From: Pelargonium nanum
Lineage: Eukaryota; Streptophyta; Magnoliopsida; Geraniales; Geraniaceae
Direction of reading: 5' to 3'
Length of the DNA stretch: 51,680 nucleotides
Assembly (NCBI GenBank): GCA_036897485.1
Contig: JAYMTF010000121.1
Span: forward strand, 1 to 51,680
Positions 8,856-43,500 of this stretch are shown piece after piece. The first letter of the stretch is position 1. Each line of letters opens with the position of its first letter. Under the pieces are notes generated by a model, which saw only the letters and a list, made by a program, of their open reading frames with translations, had not been told where the DNA came from and searched no databases. A program made the position numbers and the translations under genes.

Positions 8856-11800
8856 ATGAGCAATTTCAAGATTATCTGTAGGCCACACACCGTCTTCTCT
8901 TCCCTGATTTGCTGTAGACGCCAAGCTCGCTGCCGTTTCGTTTCATCTACCAACCCTAATCACAAGCCTCGCCTCTCGTCTTCTCCTCTCTTCGACCACC
9001 TACACTTGCGTACCCATGATTCATGGTTTCGCGCCAATCAGAGGAGATCCGTGGTTACGGCTGCTTCCAACTGGACCGATCAGAAATCGCCCTACGAAAC
9101 TCTCGGTAATTTCATTTCCTTGGTGTCTGTTTGCATGTTTGGTTACTGAGAAAACCTAGTTTAAGAAAATTTCAAGTTCCTATTCAAATCTACTGCCTTT
9201 TGTTTTATGAGCTCAGAACTAAGATACTGTGTAAGTCTTCATTTTAGTCGGTTGCTTTGGTGTGAAAGTAGGATACTAGAAGTTGATATTTGCAATTTCT
9301 TTAACTATGTGGGAATAGGAATTCTATTGTATGGTAGAAACTGTTTTCTTATGTATGTTATAATGGGAAAAAAGGTTAAATTTATGTAATCCAAAGAGCA
9401 CTTGAAGCTCAAATTTGAAAGAAAAATTTGAATTTCGCTGGTTATTTCGGTGGTTTTTCTCTTCTTTGATGCTTTATGTGAGCTATGGTATGGTTACCGA
9501 CTTAGGATATTATTAATCACATGTCATGATTTATGGATATGAATTTTAAGTTTTATAATGTTAATTGTTTTATGATTTGGTCTGAAGTATATCATGACAT
9601 GTTTGGTTACTGCTACTGCTTTTTATGAGCTCAGAACTAAGATACTGTGCAAGTCTTCATTTTGGTGAGAAAATTTGAATTTCGCTGGTTATTTGAGTGG
9701 TTATTATCTTCTTTGATGCTTTATGTGAGCTGTGGTATGGTTGCTGTCTTAGGATATTGTTAATCGCATGTCATGATTTAGTGATATAAATTTTAAGTTT
9801 TATAATGTTAATTGTTTTATGGTATGGTCTGAAGTATATTGTGTGGCTATAAGCATGTTGTATTTGATTTCTACTTCAGATTTGGTTGATCTAGAAGATA
9901 TCAGCTTGAGTTTCTCACAAAATTGTTAATCCGCGTGTTTCGCCTTGTATGTTTGTGATGCATTTAAGGCTAATTATCTTTCTTATTACTGAGCTGAAAA
10001 AGGCATTTTGGCTTTATAGTAATTGATCTTGAGCTATATGTATGCTGATCGATGTTTAAAGATTTTCCTTTTTACTTTTATCTTCAAATACAGAGTTAGA
10101 AAGGGATGCTGATGAGGAGCAGATAAAGGTTGCTTATAGACGGTTGGCCAAATTCTATCACCCAGATGGTTTGTTCCTCCATCTTGACTGTAATTAGTTT
10201 CAATACGTCCAATTTCATGTGAATAATGTCTTCAAAGTATGGATATTAGGGATGTAATTGAGAATAATCTTATGTTACTCTAATATTTCAGCACTCTCTC
10301 TATTGTCCTAGTCCTCACCTTGTAGTATTGTGTAGAACTATACATATAATTGGTTTTTAGAAGATGGAAACTTCAGCACCCATATATTCAATGCCTAGGT
10401 TGTGCTAACCCTTTTTTTGTCTTAGATTATTTTCTTTTCTCAAACCCTTTATATTTGCCAACATGTGGTGAACTTGTCACTACATATTAGTATTATCATT
10501 GGTCTTAGACTCTTCGTTAAAAGTTTCTTTGTACTCTCTTTTGTTGTTTCCTGCAAAGAAATGTAATTGACCGCTGTGTCACACACACATACACAAATGG
10601 CCTTAGTAGAGAATTGATGTGAAAAAGCATTCCGGAATATTTATATGTTGCTTATAATGTGTTGCTAGCATACTCTTTAAATAAGCTGCTTGTTATAAAT
10701 TCAATCTAGAGAGGAATGAGTGGGTTCTGTCTGCCAATTGATTGGCTGCTTGAAATGACTTAAGGTGCTCATATGGCCTATCATTATCAAGCATTGAACA
10801 AAATTACAAACATATTACTCTATCAGTTCAAATTATCAGAATTACAGCAAAAGTTGTAGGTTCCCTCCAATGACTGCAGGTTCTGCACACAATGACAGCT
10901 GCAGTGAATAAGAACCCACCATCAGGAAAATTTTAGAATAAAAGCTGAAGATATTGAATTTGTTTATCTTTATTTGGACAGCATAAAGTAAAGCTATGAT
11001 ATCTACTGGGGCAGAACTCAAATCAATCCATCTCATATTCCTCCTTCTGTTGCTATAAACTTGCCTACTAGAGAATTTCTTGAGCTCCCTTAAGTGTTTT
11101 AACATTTTTGTTCTATTCTGGCTATTACTTTTGGTTGTAATGTGCGCCTTGAATCATAGACATCATATTCTATAGACAACGTGTTGAACTGATCCAATTT
11201 GTTCAATTTGTAAGTCTATAATGGTAGAGGGACCCTTGAGAAAGGGGAAACTGCTGAAGCCAGATTCATCAAGATTCAAGCTGCTTATGAGTTACTTGTG
11301 GATGAGGAGAAGCGGAGGACTTACGATACCGATAACCGTATCAACCCATTGAAAGTATGATTTGCAATCTTTTTTGTTGCATCTTAATTTTATAGCTTTT
11401 ATATGAATAGATCCATACTTATGTTTTAAGTTCTTGGGGAACAGGACTAAGATCCTCTATATACAAAATTACAAACTGATATAGAATTTTATTTTTTGTT
11501 GCTTATTATCTTTATGTCCTTAATCATAAACTTGATGAATTTGCTTGTAAGATATTCTGCACCTTTTTCCTAGCTGCACATCATATTCAGAATACATAGA
11601 AGTCGCATTTCTGGTCATTGATTACTTTCCCCATTCTAGAGAACAAATTAAACTGAAAATTGTGCTCCTAGGCACTTGCTAATAGTAGCTTGACATTCCA
11701 TTTCTGGTAGGCATCTCAAGCATGGATGGACTGGCTTATCAAAAAGCGAAAGGCTTTCGATCAGCGGGGTGATATGGCCATCGCTTCTTGGGCAGAGCAA

Positions 11801-12612
11801 CAGCAGCGCGAGCTGAATCTCCGTGCACGCCGTCTTGCACGATCAAAGGTGCCAAATAATTCTAAATAGTTTGCTAATGTGTTAATTATTGCTCCTGAAT
11901 TTCCTGAATATTTTCTTAATGCCCAGTTCCCCTCTATATACGCAAATCTGGTTGTACTTATTTTACATATTACTGGGGAGGAAGTTGAACTTAATTAGTC
12001 TTGCCATTATCACATAGGGTTATGCCACTGACACAAATGCTCATTTGCGTGCAGTAATGCCTGCATATTAAATTGCAAGAAGTTGACAGTATATTTTCTA
12101 GAATGTAGAGCATATTAGTATACATATATAGCACGTTTGTAGTTCACCATATTGAGAAGTGACCTCTCTTTCTTTGTTCTTATGGCTGGAAAAATTTCAC
12201 AGTTAACGATATTGACCATACTTTTTTGGTTATGGCTTGAAGCTGATCGACACTACGTACTTTCAACAGCTTTACATGCAGTAGTTGAATATTGTTTAAG
12301 TTTCAGCTGAAACAAGTGTGACCTCTTATTCTGTATGTTATCTGCACGTACATATTAGGATTTACAATTGCAGAAGGCTAAGTTATTTGGATTGAGTTTC
12401 AGATCGATCCTGAAGAAGAGAGAAGAATCCGTGAAAAAGAGAAGAAAGCATCAAGGGAGTATTTCTCCAACACACTGAAGCGGCATACACTTGTGTTAAA
12501 GAAGAGGGACTTGATGCGGAAGAGAGCAGAGGAAGACAAGAAAGACCTTATCAGCAAGCTTTTAGCTGCAGAGGGCCTTGAGCTTGACACAGATGATGAA
12601 GAAATGGTGTAG
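8856..12612 (+). CDS. Chloroplast-type J-domain (DnaJ-like) co-chaperone, 270 aa
   Basis: Exons: 8856-9105, 10094-10168, 11215-11354, 11711-11848, 12403-12612 (813 nt in total, one open frame, all GT-AG). The first 75 residues are rich in Ser, Arg and hydroxylated residues with few acids, like a plastid transit peptide. The J-domain spans about residues 77-150: PYETLELERDADEEQIKVAY, then the HPD motif (106-108) that stimulates Hsp70 ATPase, and AAYELLVDEEKRRTYD. There is no Gly/Phe region or zinc-finger domain, so it is a class C J-protein. The C-terminal half is highly basic and probably helical (EEERRIREKEKKASREYF), ending in an acidic DTDDEE tail. Its partner would be a plastid Hsp70; the specific client is unknown. 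Intron 1 holds an internal duplication. Confidence 0.9.
9134..9842 (+). repeat. Direct duplication inside intron 1 of the J-protein gene
   Basis: The first unit (about 9134-9596) and second unit (about 9597-9842) share gcatgtttggttactg, ttatgagctcagaactaag, aatttgaatttcgctgg and ctttgatgctttatgtgag, in the same order and orientation. The second copy lacks about 150 bp present in the middle of the first (around 9260-9415). It is non-coding. Confidence 0.85.
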
Positions 12613-13727
12613 ACATATATAGTGGCTCCCTCTACTCTTTACAATACATAAGCATATATGCTGTGATCCATATTTTGTTGTATAGAAGGTTTGTATTGTA
12701 TATATAATATGTGATTCCTTCTAGAAGTTGAAGATATAGTTGAAATTGCCATTTTCATATCTCCACAATTTCCTTGCATCATTTTGATTTTTTTATTGTA
12801 CTTTTGGAAATATTTTCCCTCCATTTTTTTATATCTCCACATCCACTATTTTGATAGAAAGCCATAATTTCATTCATAGAACTTTAATACAAGCTTACAA
12901 CATAAAGACGCCAAGAACTAAACTAGGACACAACACAGGACTCTTAAAACTAAAAACTACATGAAAAAATTAACTAGAAAGGATATTAGGTACATCCTTA
13001 GTATGATAATGTGAGGACTGTTTCTGGCATTTCTTGACGATTGATGAAGTTAACAACGACATGTAGCCCACTTGATGCTTCGCGAGATGCCGTTCATGAA
13101 TTGAGTTCTTCTTTATGGAGATCTCCTCAGTCGGTAGATTAGAAAAGCGTTTAGTACTATCTTCTCAGTTAGAACTTTTCTTTTTCCTATCAAGCTTGAT
13201 CTCTTAAAGGTTTCAAAGGTTTTCCTCCGCTGAGATAATTCCGAAATGGTGGACTTGAAATGAAAAATTGGCACAACCACTATTGACTCAACTTTTAGTG
13301 TTTTTTTCTTTTTTTGTATAATCTCTAAAAATCAGAATTCTAGATTATGGTGTTTGCATCAAGTTCTTACCTAAAACATTCTTCCACAGCTTTGCAAAGA
13401 TTTTTTTTTTTTTACATACCATCACATTCTAACTTTCTCCACTACGGCCAAAACTAATATGCAATTTACTCAGTCTTCATGGTTATTCAGTAACCAAAAA
13501 CAAATTTTATTTTAGCTTGTAGAATCAAGATTAGTCAATGTGCTACTATGAATACATCACTAAGTTGAAACAAACAAGGTGAAAACTGTAAAATACAATT
13601 GAATTGAACCTTTGGGTTAAAACAAGAAACAACATTCAAAGCATTAATTTAAAACTATGTTGGTATCTATAGCCACATTATTTGGAAACTATGTTGTATC
13701 CATATTCTCATGTCCTGTATGATGAAT
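12613..13727. other. Convergent intergenic region between the J-protein and coenzyme A ligase genes
   Basis: It holds the 3' ends of both genes. The segment about 12850-13260 begins ttttgatagaaagccataatttcatt, which resembles the 3' end of a plant LINE in minus orientation, but no protein similarity supports that. No other gene is seen. Confidence 0.4.
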
Positions 13728-16631
13728 TTATGCAACAGAATCTATATACGAAGAATGCCTCTTCACGATGAGTTCAATCAGAGGATTCTCCACATCTGCA
13801 CCATCCCGAGTCTTGTCACGGTGAACAGAAATATTTCCTTCTTTTGTCACAACTATAACCACCTCCTTACGAGTAGAAAGCTCATTCGCTACAACCAAAT
13901 GCATCTTGTACTTTTTGAGAGCCATACCAGCCTTCTCTAGAAGAATTTTTGAGTCTGTCTCAAGCTGATAGGAGAGAGAAAAGGTGTGAGAGCAAAGCAA
14001 GAATAGGTAAAAAATAAAAGCCCAAGTAAATAATAGAATCTTTAATATGTACGAAACCGCTTTCTTTTTCCGCAACTTTCTGGGTCACAGGGATGGATGA
14101 CAAACTGAGGAGGGAACATGCACCTCGTAAATTGTTAAGAACATAAAACAGTTCTCACCAAAATACCAGTTTATGTGAAGAAAAAATATTAGGAAATCAG
14201 ATGCATCATTCACCAAAATACCAGTTTATAGAAACCATTTCAGTTCACAAGACTCCCCAGATGACTCAAATAAATGCCCTACTAAAAATGTCTCAGCCAC
14301 AACTCTTTTGATTATTAGTAGGATTTGAACTGAAGCCCTTTATTATTTCTATCAAATTCTTCTTAATACAAATCAAGAAAAATAAGAGAACAAAACAAAA
14401 TACTTTTCCACACGATGGCAAGTTTTCACATTTCTGAAACCTAACACTTGAAGAGTTTATAGTCTCAAAAAAATAATGGTAACTTTGTCATTGATCGTGC
14501 AACAATTATTTTGCCCTAATTGCAGGCTCTGCCAAAGACCTTTCATCCACTCATATAACATGTTTCATTTCTATTTATTTTTGTATATCAAAAGAAAAGA
14601 CTTAATCTAACAAACTTTTGCGGACACAATTAGAACCAAAATTCTCAAACAATAAGAAATCAAACTAAGTATGGCAAAATAACTGACCTTGAATGATATG
14701 CAGAAGGCCAATGGAGCCCATTCTTTCCTGAGCACCGAAAGCATCTTAGGCACTTGCACAAGTCGCATGTCTAAAGGACCAGATGCTGACTGAATCTTGT
14801 GCTCTGCCTGCAAAAATGATCACTGTTACCGGAGAAGAAAAAAAGTAGGGGTAATTCATTCAAAATGGCTTTGGCTCTATGGCTAGGAAAAACATAATTA
14901 TAGTGGAATAGGGCATTAAACAACTTTAGCTGTTTATGTGGAAGAGGTTGGGAATTCCTTGAGTAGCTTACAAGACCCACTTTGCCCCAGTAGCTAATGT
15001 GACCTGAGCAATGATGTAAAGAAAAGGGAATCAAATTAAGCATATATTACCATGCTCTTCCATGGGACATAGAAATCAGACACTGCGGCAGCAAGATAAA
15101 ATGTTGCTTTTGGCCCAAGAGTTCTCATTGATACTGCAACCATCTGTAACACCTGCTCACAAAGTAATACCTAAGTTTCAACAGAATGAAGAATATATTC
15201 CAAACTCCTAGACTCTCAGACGGCATCAGTAATATCAGCTGAAAAATGGTCATTTATATGCCTAATTTGGGGTATTAATTGTGATATTGGTACATTCATT
15301 TCCATGCACGAGATATACCAATTGTATATGATGGGGCTTCACATGATCGTGGTAAATCCCATATACACGCACAAGAAATCTCTGACACTCGAGGCAGCTA
15401 GCATATTACTTTAGACTAGATGGGACAAATTTACAGATCAGATGAAGCTAACCTGAAGATACTCGAATATCGTTGTAAAAGGAAGTTTTAACAGTAGACC
15501 TCGTGCTAATGCCTGCAACAAAGTCCATAGCAGCTCATTGTCATTTTAAGCTTGATGTATGTCATCACAAGATGAACCAAGAGAGCCAAACTAGAACACT
15601 AAGAATGACTAAAGTAAATATTAATAGTCCGTACAGCATGATGATCACCAATTGCTTTCTTCACTGCTTCAGCATGTAGTTCACGTACTGGAATGAAAAA
15701 CAAACAAAGTAACTTATGGAGAGCCATCTAAGGATGTTAATATATATGAGCATGTCAACAGACAAAGTTGCTTTAAAACCCTGAACACAAGAATGGATTA
15801 AAGAGATGACCTTTTAAAGGTGCAACATATCAAAACAAATAAAAGAACACAATCATCATATTTCCATTACCACAATTCTCCCTTTTGTAGAAAACAAAAT
15901 CACAAACCTTGAATATTTGATTCATCCTTGGACTCAAAACATTCGAGTAAGGGATCATCAGGAAGAGATCTGCAATATGGCTGGAAGGTTCCCCTGCATA
16001 GCAAATCCATACATATCATCAAGAAATAAAACAAGAAATGCCAACCAATTATAGCTTCTTAAAGAAAATAGACATTTAAATGACAGGATAGTAACAGGAG
16101 GCGACCTTCGATATAAAAAGATAACTGCATAACCAGCCTTCAGAAAATACCTACAAAATGAGCAAGTGATCAGTGGTCAAGGCAAAATGTAAAAATGGAA
16201 ATTAATTGCTGGCATTGGATAGAGTATGTGATATGATGTACTCTGTGGATGCTGCTCCTCTATGCCCAGAGCTGAAGTTATCAATATATCGAACGCACCG
16301 CTGCTCCAGAGGAACTGTGGTACCTCCAGATGTCACACACACAACCCTCCTAGGTCCTCCATTACCTACGTATACACATTTTGAAACAACACAAATCCAA
16401 ATAAGCCATAATTCTACCATTTGAATTGAATTTGAAAGAATTAAGATGTGTATAAGTTGTTTATAAACTGAAAAAGAACTTGCCTGACGATAAAGAGTTG
16501 CGATCAATAAATTCCTTCAATTTATGACCAAGTTCAACACTGTTCTTCAAAGGTGGAGCAGAGTCGAAAAATGAAGTGATTTCTTCTCTTAGTGATTCTT
16601 GGATAACTTCTGATTCATTTTTCTTTTCCAT
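13728..16631 (-). CDS. COAB: Phosphopantothenate-cysteine ligase (PPCS), 324 aa
   Basis: This enzyme couples 4'-phosphopantothenate to cysteine, the second step of coenzyme A synthesis from pantothenate. Exons on the minus strand: 16631-16484, 16365-16242, 16150-16106, 15993-15908, 15687-15635, 15512-15453, 15152-15051, 14807-14688, 13964-13728 (975 nt). Conserved blocks: [11 protein letters not shown] (residues 60-70), [17 protein letters not shown] (73-89), the nucleotide-binding start; [15 protein letters not shown] in exon 7; and [16 protein letters not shown] near the end. It matches eukaryotic stand-alone PPCS rather than the bacterial CoaBC fusion. Intron 1 is GC-AG (AG|GCAAGT at 16484/16483). 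An acceptor AG lies immediately before the ATG, so a 5'-UTR intron is likely, with a leader exon ending near 16972. All exons join in one frame, so the gene looks functional. Confidence 0.95.
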
Positions 16632-16971
16632 CTGAAAATCGCATACACCATGTTATCTTCAAAGACACAAAATCCAACAAAAATATAAACTATAAGTTGT
16701 GTTAGCAACACATATTTCAAGATCAGCAAACCTTAAACATCAATCTCATGTTCCATCTGAAACCAAGTACTTTAACCCATTAGTAATTAATTAATTGTAC
16801 AAACATAAAATGCTGTGCATGAATGATTAGTGGAACCCCAAATCATAGATACTCACAAATGTGAAGAGAAAATATAGCAAATGATTCGCACAGATTCATT
16901 TTTGGAGGTAAAATCATCAAATACCCGCAAGAAATTGAAAAAATAGAAGCGAAGAGAACAGAGATACATAC

Positions 16972-17190
16972 TGTGGTTGCAAATACGGCGGTGGCGCAGT
17001 GAAGAGCTTGAAGAAGAGAATGCAGAGAAACAGAGCATGTGATTCAAAATTAAACAAAAAATAATAAAACCAAACCAAATCTGAATGAGAGAGAGAGAGC
17101 AGTTGCAGGTAAAGTTGGGTGCGGTAGCTGAGTGGAGAGAAGCTAGTTTGGAATTTATTTTTGGATGATATCAGATTTATAGAAATCTTC
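16972..17190 (-). promoter_or_regulatory. Probable 5'-UTR exon and promoter-proximal region of the PPCS gene
   Basis: On the minus strand a donor-like CA|GTATGT sits at 16972/16971, and an acceptor AG lies right before the start codon at 16631, suggesting a 340-bp 5'-UTR intron. The exon holds a (CT)n tract (17084-17100), common in plant leaders. The transcription start is not determinable by eye. Confidence 0.45.
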
Positions 17191-17541
17191 AAGAATCCGA
17201 CCGGCTGGTTCGTCCGGAACCAAAACAGGGTCGGTTTGACCGAATGCCACTCTCGCTAAACATTACTCTAAAACCCGACCCGGTCATGTCGCCGGGTCGG
17301 ATGCTTTGTATTTATTTTAAATTCTAAATCCCTAAACTATCGACAACCATACTTATATCTATGTCAAAGGATCAGTACTTCAGTAGCCACACAGGTTATT
17401 ACAGAGAAGCAAATAGAAGAAGGAAAAAGAAAATAATAAAAAGAGAAAAAAATAAGGAAAAAATCTCTAACCTGTAGGTTGATGCATGTCGGCGTGAAGA
17501 GAAGAAAGGAGATGGAGGAGAGAATATTAGGTTAGGTGGTT

Positions 17542-17544
<3 letters not shown>

Positions 17545-17572
<28 letters not shown>
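17545..17572. repeat. (TTA)n microsatellite
   Basis: About nine consecutive tta/att units between tggtttttatt and gaatatgg, in the intergenic region upstream of the PPCS gene. Confidence 0.9.
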
Positions 17573-19437
17573 GAATATGGGCCAATAACTCTTCTGGGCC
17601 TAAATTAATGGATATTTATGGTAGCCCATACATATACAATGCCATTTTACTTCAGTTTTTACTCAATAATAAGGAAAACGGGCCAACCAGCTAATCTTAC
17701 CGGGTTGGACTCCGTTACCGGGTGAGATGTGGACCGGTAAACTTACCGGGTCATCCGGTCAGGTTTTAAAGACTATTGATTTGTAGCAGTAAAAGATACG
17801 GCTCACACTTCAATGGCGCCAATTTTATGGATGAATTTAATTTATTATTACGGATGCTCTATTTGGTCAATATTTTATTTTTAATAAATATGTATTTGCC
17901 CATAGCAGCCTCCTAGGTAATCATCGTTGATTGACCAAAAAATATTCATCCAAATTCATGAATAACAACATCAAACAATAACTCAGTTTTTCAACAAGAT
18001 TGTACATTTTCATAATTTCTCAAAAGCTTTAAAAAAAAATTAAAGAGAAGAGAACAAACAAAACCTAGATCTAAAATTGCATGGCAGAGAAAGCAACTCG
18101 TTGGCGTTGTCCAACCTGCTTTAATGGCACCTCTTTTTGTTGTTTTATGGTTTAGTTAGGTTAGTGATAGTGGTTAGGTTAAGGTTACTGTGTTTGTTTC
18201 TTTGTTTATTTGTGAAACGTTTTCTACAACATTAAATTCATAGGCCGCACTCTCATAAATACTTGTTGGCCCAACTTTTATAGGTATAAATTAAATGTTC
18301 GGCTAATTAAAAATGAGTTCAACTCCTATTATTGGACTTCCACATAGTTATAATTATAATTGTGTAGTGTGGATGACATCTATTTTCTAGGGTATATAAG
18401 AACTATTTTTATTTATTATATATATGTACACGTGCTTAACTCGTCATTCTATAAAGACGAGTTTATAAAACATAAATAATTAGGTATCTCTTGAGAACTA
18501 TTATTTTGATAGTACTTTTTTGGTAAGAAATTTTCGGAGAATTTTGCTGTGGATTTCGAGTTTTGTGTGAAAAAACATTTGGGAAGTCTTGCTCGTTCTG
18601 GTTGTCTATTGAGGAAAGAGCCGGTAAGTTGGACTCAGATCTTCGGACATTGAAAATTAGATCTGATTTGATTCGACCAACTTTCGAGTCTAATTTATTT
18701 AGTAATTTTTTAATCATATCGGGCAAATTCATACAAATTAGCACATGTTATGACTAAAAATGAGATATGATCCAACCTTTTGGCCTAAAATTCGAATGAA
18801 CTTGAACCACTTTTGAGTCAGATTTAGGTTATACTTTACCCAACAGAATCCCAACAAATCATATCTTAACCCTAAATTTTCACCTCTAATTGAGGGTAGG
18901 TTTAGAAAATAAGGCGTGGGTGTGCGGTTTCTTAATGCAGACCAATTTCAAGTATCTTTCTCTCTAGTAGAAGGAAAGTCTGATTTGGTGGTGTTGGATA
19001 TCATTCATAAGGATAGGAGTGATTGGAAAGTGTTGGAGTCAATTGTAGGATCTGAGGGTCGAGTTCATATTATGAATATCTTGGTTTGTAGGCATGCTCG
19101 AACCAATAAGAAGAGGGTGAAAACTATAAGAAACTGTAAGAAGTTATAAGGAAATCCTCTAAAAAGTAAGTTATGTTTAGTAAATGTCCGATTGTAATGA
19201 GTTGGAAGTTGAGCTTATTGCAAAAGTACGTTTTATATAACTTATATAAATTGTGCAAATTACCAAAATGGACATGAAGTAGATGTAAAAGAGTAATCAA
19301 CTTGCATTTTTAATTAGAATTGAAATAAATTTTCGATGGTATGCAAAAAATTATTATGGTTATTGTCATATTAGAAACTGTTGACCTTTTATGGTATACA
19401 AGTTAACCTGAATAATAAGAAAATGAAGAACAACAAA

Positions 19438-19600
19438 CGGCCAACCAAAACCACTATAGACGTCTACTGTTACTGCATGAGCTTTACGCCCTATTAAAAT
19501 AATTATAACAGTTTATAAATGGTCGACCAAAACAACAACTTTGATCTACCGTTATTGCATGAGCTTTCAACCCCAATTAAGTAAATCATAACAAAAATAA
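19438..19600. repeat. Diverged direct repeat of about 80 bp, two copies
   Basis: Both copies contain g(g/c)(t/c)c(g/a)accaaaac, cta(c/t)(t/c)gtta(c/t)tgcatgagcttt and aa(t/a)cataac in the same order. The copies abut near 19516. No coding potential. Confidence 0.6.
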
Positions 19601-21278
19601 ATTGGTCAATCCTTTCGATGATTATAGTCGACCAAACCTGAATTTCACTGTAAAAATATGAACAACAGATTAGATTACTACAAAACAAGACTTTCAACTA
19701 ACTATTAAGCAACATGTTCAAATGACTTTTGTTACACTTTCATATGTAAATATAAATGTATGAAACTACTTTTTTGTCAACCACAAAAAACACATGAAAT
19801 TAACATGTAAAATATTTAACGTACATTCAAAGATGATGAACACAACACCCTTATTATGTCTTCAAGGGAATCTCAACACCAAGAAAGAAAATCAACCGTA
19901 GTGGGATTACTCTCCCTTCTACCTCCTTATATTCATCACCAAACTATCATTAAAAAGATTTGAAGCATGGAAAACATATCTGATATTTAACATAAAGGGT
20001 TTTGGATGTTAAAATGATTAAGGGAAATTAATTACCTGTCAGTTCTTAAGTTTGCCTTTAGTTTACTTTCCCAATTTTTTAACTGAAGTTTGTCTTTAGT
20101 TTAGTTGTCATAATATAGTGGACAAATTGTCTTTTGGTTCAATCACAACAATTATCTTCTCTTTACATATGAGGGCATAATGGACATTAACCATCAATTT
20201 GAGCTCCTTAAAGGAGCAAACGAGTACTACTGGACCTGATTTGCTCGTGCTTGATTTACTTTCTATAAGAACTCAAATTCAATATTAGTTTCTTTAAGCA
20301 ACAAACAGTAATTATTTACCGAACACACTACATCCCACATGACACTTTCCTCTGTCAAATTACTTCTATGTTACACATCTTTTAAGATGCAAGTAGAGAT
20401 AACAAACAAACACTCGGCCGAATCAATTAACTTGATCGGGTCGGGTGGACCTCTAGATTGAATTTTGAAACATTGGATCTAGTATCATTCTCCCATCATA
20501 AGTATCTTTGGAAGTAAAACATTGATCAACACTCAACGTAAGGTACATACAACATGGAACATGAAAGGGTTGTTCAGAAACCTATAAAATTCAGCACTTA
20601 TTGTAGTTTTAACTTTTAACTACAGACAATACATTTAAGTTAGTTAGTTGAAACCAAAAATAAAGTAGTAGCTTTAATTAATGCGAGTTTTGTTTGAATG
20701 ATAACTCCTATATAGTTATGAAATATATTATTGGCCTCCTCTTTAGGATAAATTATTGGCTCTCTCTACTTTAATTTGAATAATTTTGGAATAGCCATTT
20801 TGTTGTTATAGGAGTTGACACATTCCAATCATTACAATTAATTGATGATCAATGGACCATTTTATTTGTTATCAAAATTGTACTACCATTCAGATTAAAT
20901 ACTAACATTATTTCACTTTACTTTTTCATTCCACCTAACTTTCTTCAATATAGTTATGCATTAATTTGTTTTTTTAGAAATGAGAATTTCATGTACTTTT
21001 TTTAAGGTAAATATGAAGACGTAAGTTTGTTGAGTAAAAATGTACATTTAGAACTCGCCTCTTTGCCATTTCAAAATCCCGACTTATAAATAGATCCCAA
21101 AAAAAAAAATGGTTAAACCTAGGTTCAAATCAAACAAACAAAACCATTCTTCATCCCCACACAACCTCACTACTTAATCAAACACAAAAATTAATTTGGT
21201 AGATGAGGGAGTGAATACAGCAATTGCACTTTCATCCACATCATATTAATATTATAGTATTATTAGCTAAGCTTGCAA

Positions 21279-21345
21279 AAAAAAAAATGTCATCAGTGAG
21301 CGTACCATCACCGAGACTCGAAACTGAGACCCTACTGAGTGTTCG
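21279..21345 (-). mobile_element. 5'-truncated SINE-like insertion with 15-bp target duplication
   Basis: The 15-bp sequence tagctaagcttgcaa occurs at 21264-21278 and again at 21346-21360. Between them, on the minus strand, is about 67 bp containing gtttcgagtct, close to the RNA polymerase III B-box (GGTTCGANNCC), and ending in a T run. Long perfect target duplications, a B-box and a T tail suggest a SINE with a T tail, such as the plant Au family. The A-box half is missing, so it is a dead partial copy. It lies about 235 bp past the synthetase stop codon. Confidence 0.65.
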
Positions 21346-21595
21346 TAGCTAAGCTTGCAAGTTGCAACAAACATAAAGGAATCCATATACTACCGCTATA
21401 AAACGAGACATTAATGCATAATATAAGCAGATGAAAGTTTGATACCTCCCTCCCTTATTAGGATAGATTTTGTTTCAACTAATGCAATGCATTGCAAGTA
21501 AATGGAAGAAGCTAAGCCTAGCAAGCTATCCATATTTCGCTTTTATACGTGAACAATGTGATGAAATTGCTCGTTACAGTTCCTCGTTTACTTCC

Positions 21596-43158
<21,563 letters not shown>

Positions 43159-43500
43159 ATTGTTAATGGGTTGGGTTGGGTTTGGGTTGGTTCATTTGCA
43201 GAACGAACCATTTGGTTTCGAGAGGGAAATTTTGTGCGGATAAAGTGAACTCAATACCTCACACTCTCTCACGCCTTTCTCATCATTTTTTATGTTTGTG
43301 TTTGTGTGTGTGTGTTTTTTTTTTTTTTTTTTTTTTTTTGGAATAAATAACGAAAACTGAAATTTAAATTTATTTACTACATTGGTGCTGACTGCTGAGT
43401 CTGCTGAAATTTATTAATTTTAGTTGATAAAATATAATTTAAAAATAAAATAAATTGTATCATAACTATTGTCTAGTTGGCAAGTAGCTAGGGTTTAGGG
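43159..43500 (-). promoter_or_regulatory. Leader and promoter region of the synthetase gene
   Basis: Upstream of the first ATG the minus strand has a CT/GA-rich leader (gagaaaggcgtgagagagtgtg, about 43260-43285). A (GT)n plus poly-T tract (43305-43339) follows. No TATA box is obvious. Confidence 0.4.

Larger units (their letters stand above)
17200..21278. other. Gene-poor intergenic region
   Basis: No supported gene in about 4 kb. Visible items: repeated ccggt/ccgggt words at 17205-17310 and 17695-17765; a (TTA)n microsatellite at 17545-17572; and a two-copy direct repeat at 19438-19600. Open stretches at 18563-18757 and 18916-19149 have no family resemblance and lack gene context. Parts may be old transposon debris. 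Confidence 0.5.

Noticed and set aside
18563..19149. Two small plus-strand frames (64 and 77 codons)
   Set aside because: No conserved motif, no splice context joining them, and surrounding sequence is AT-rich and repeat-like.
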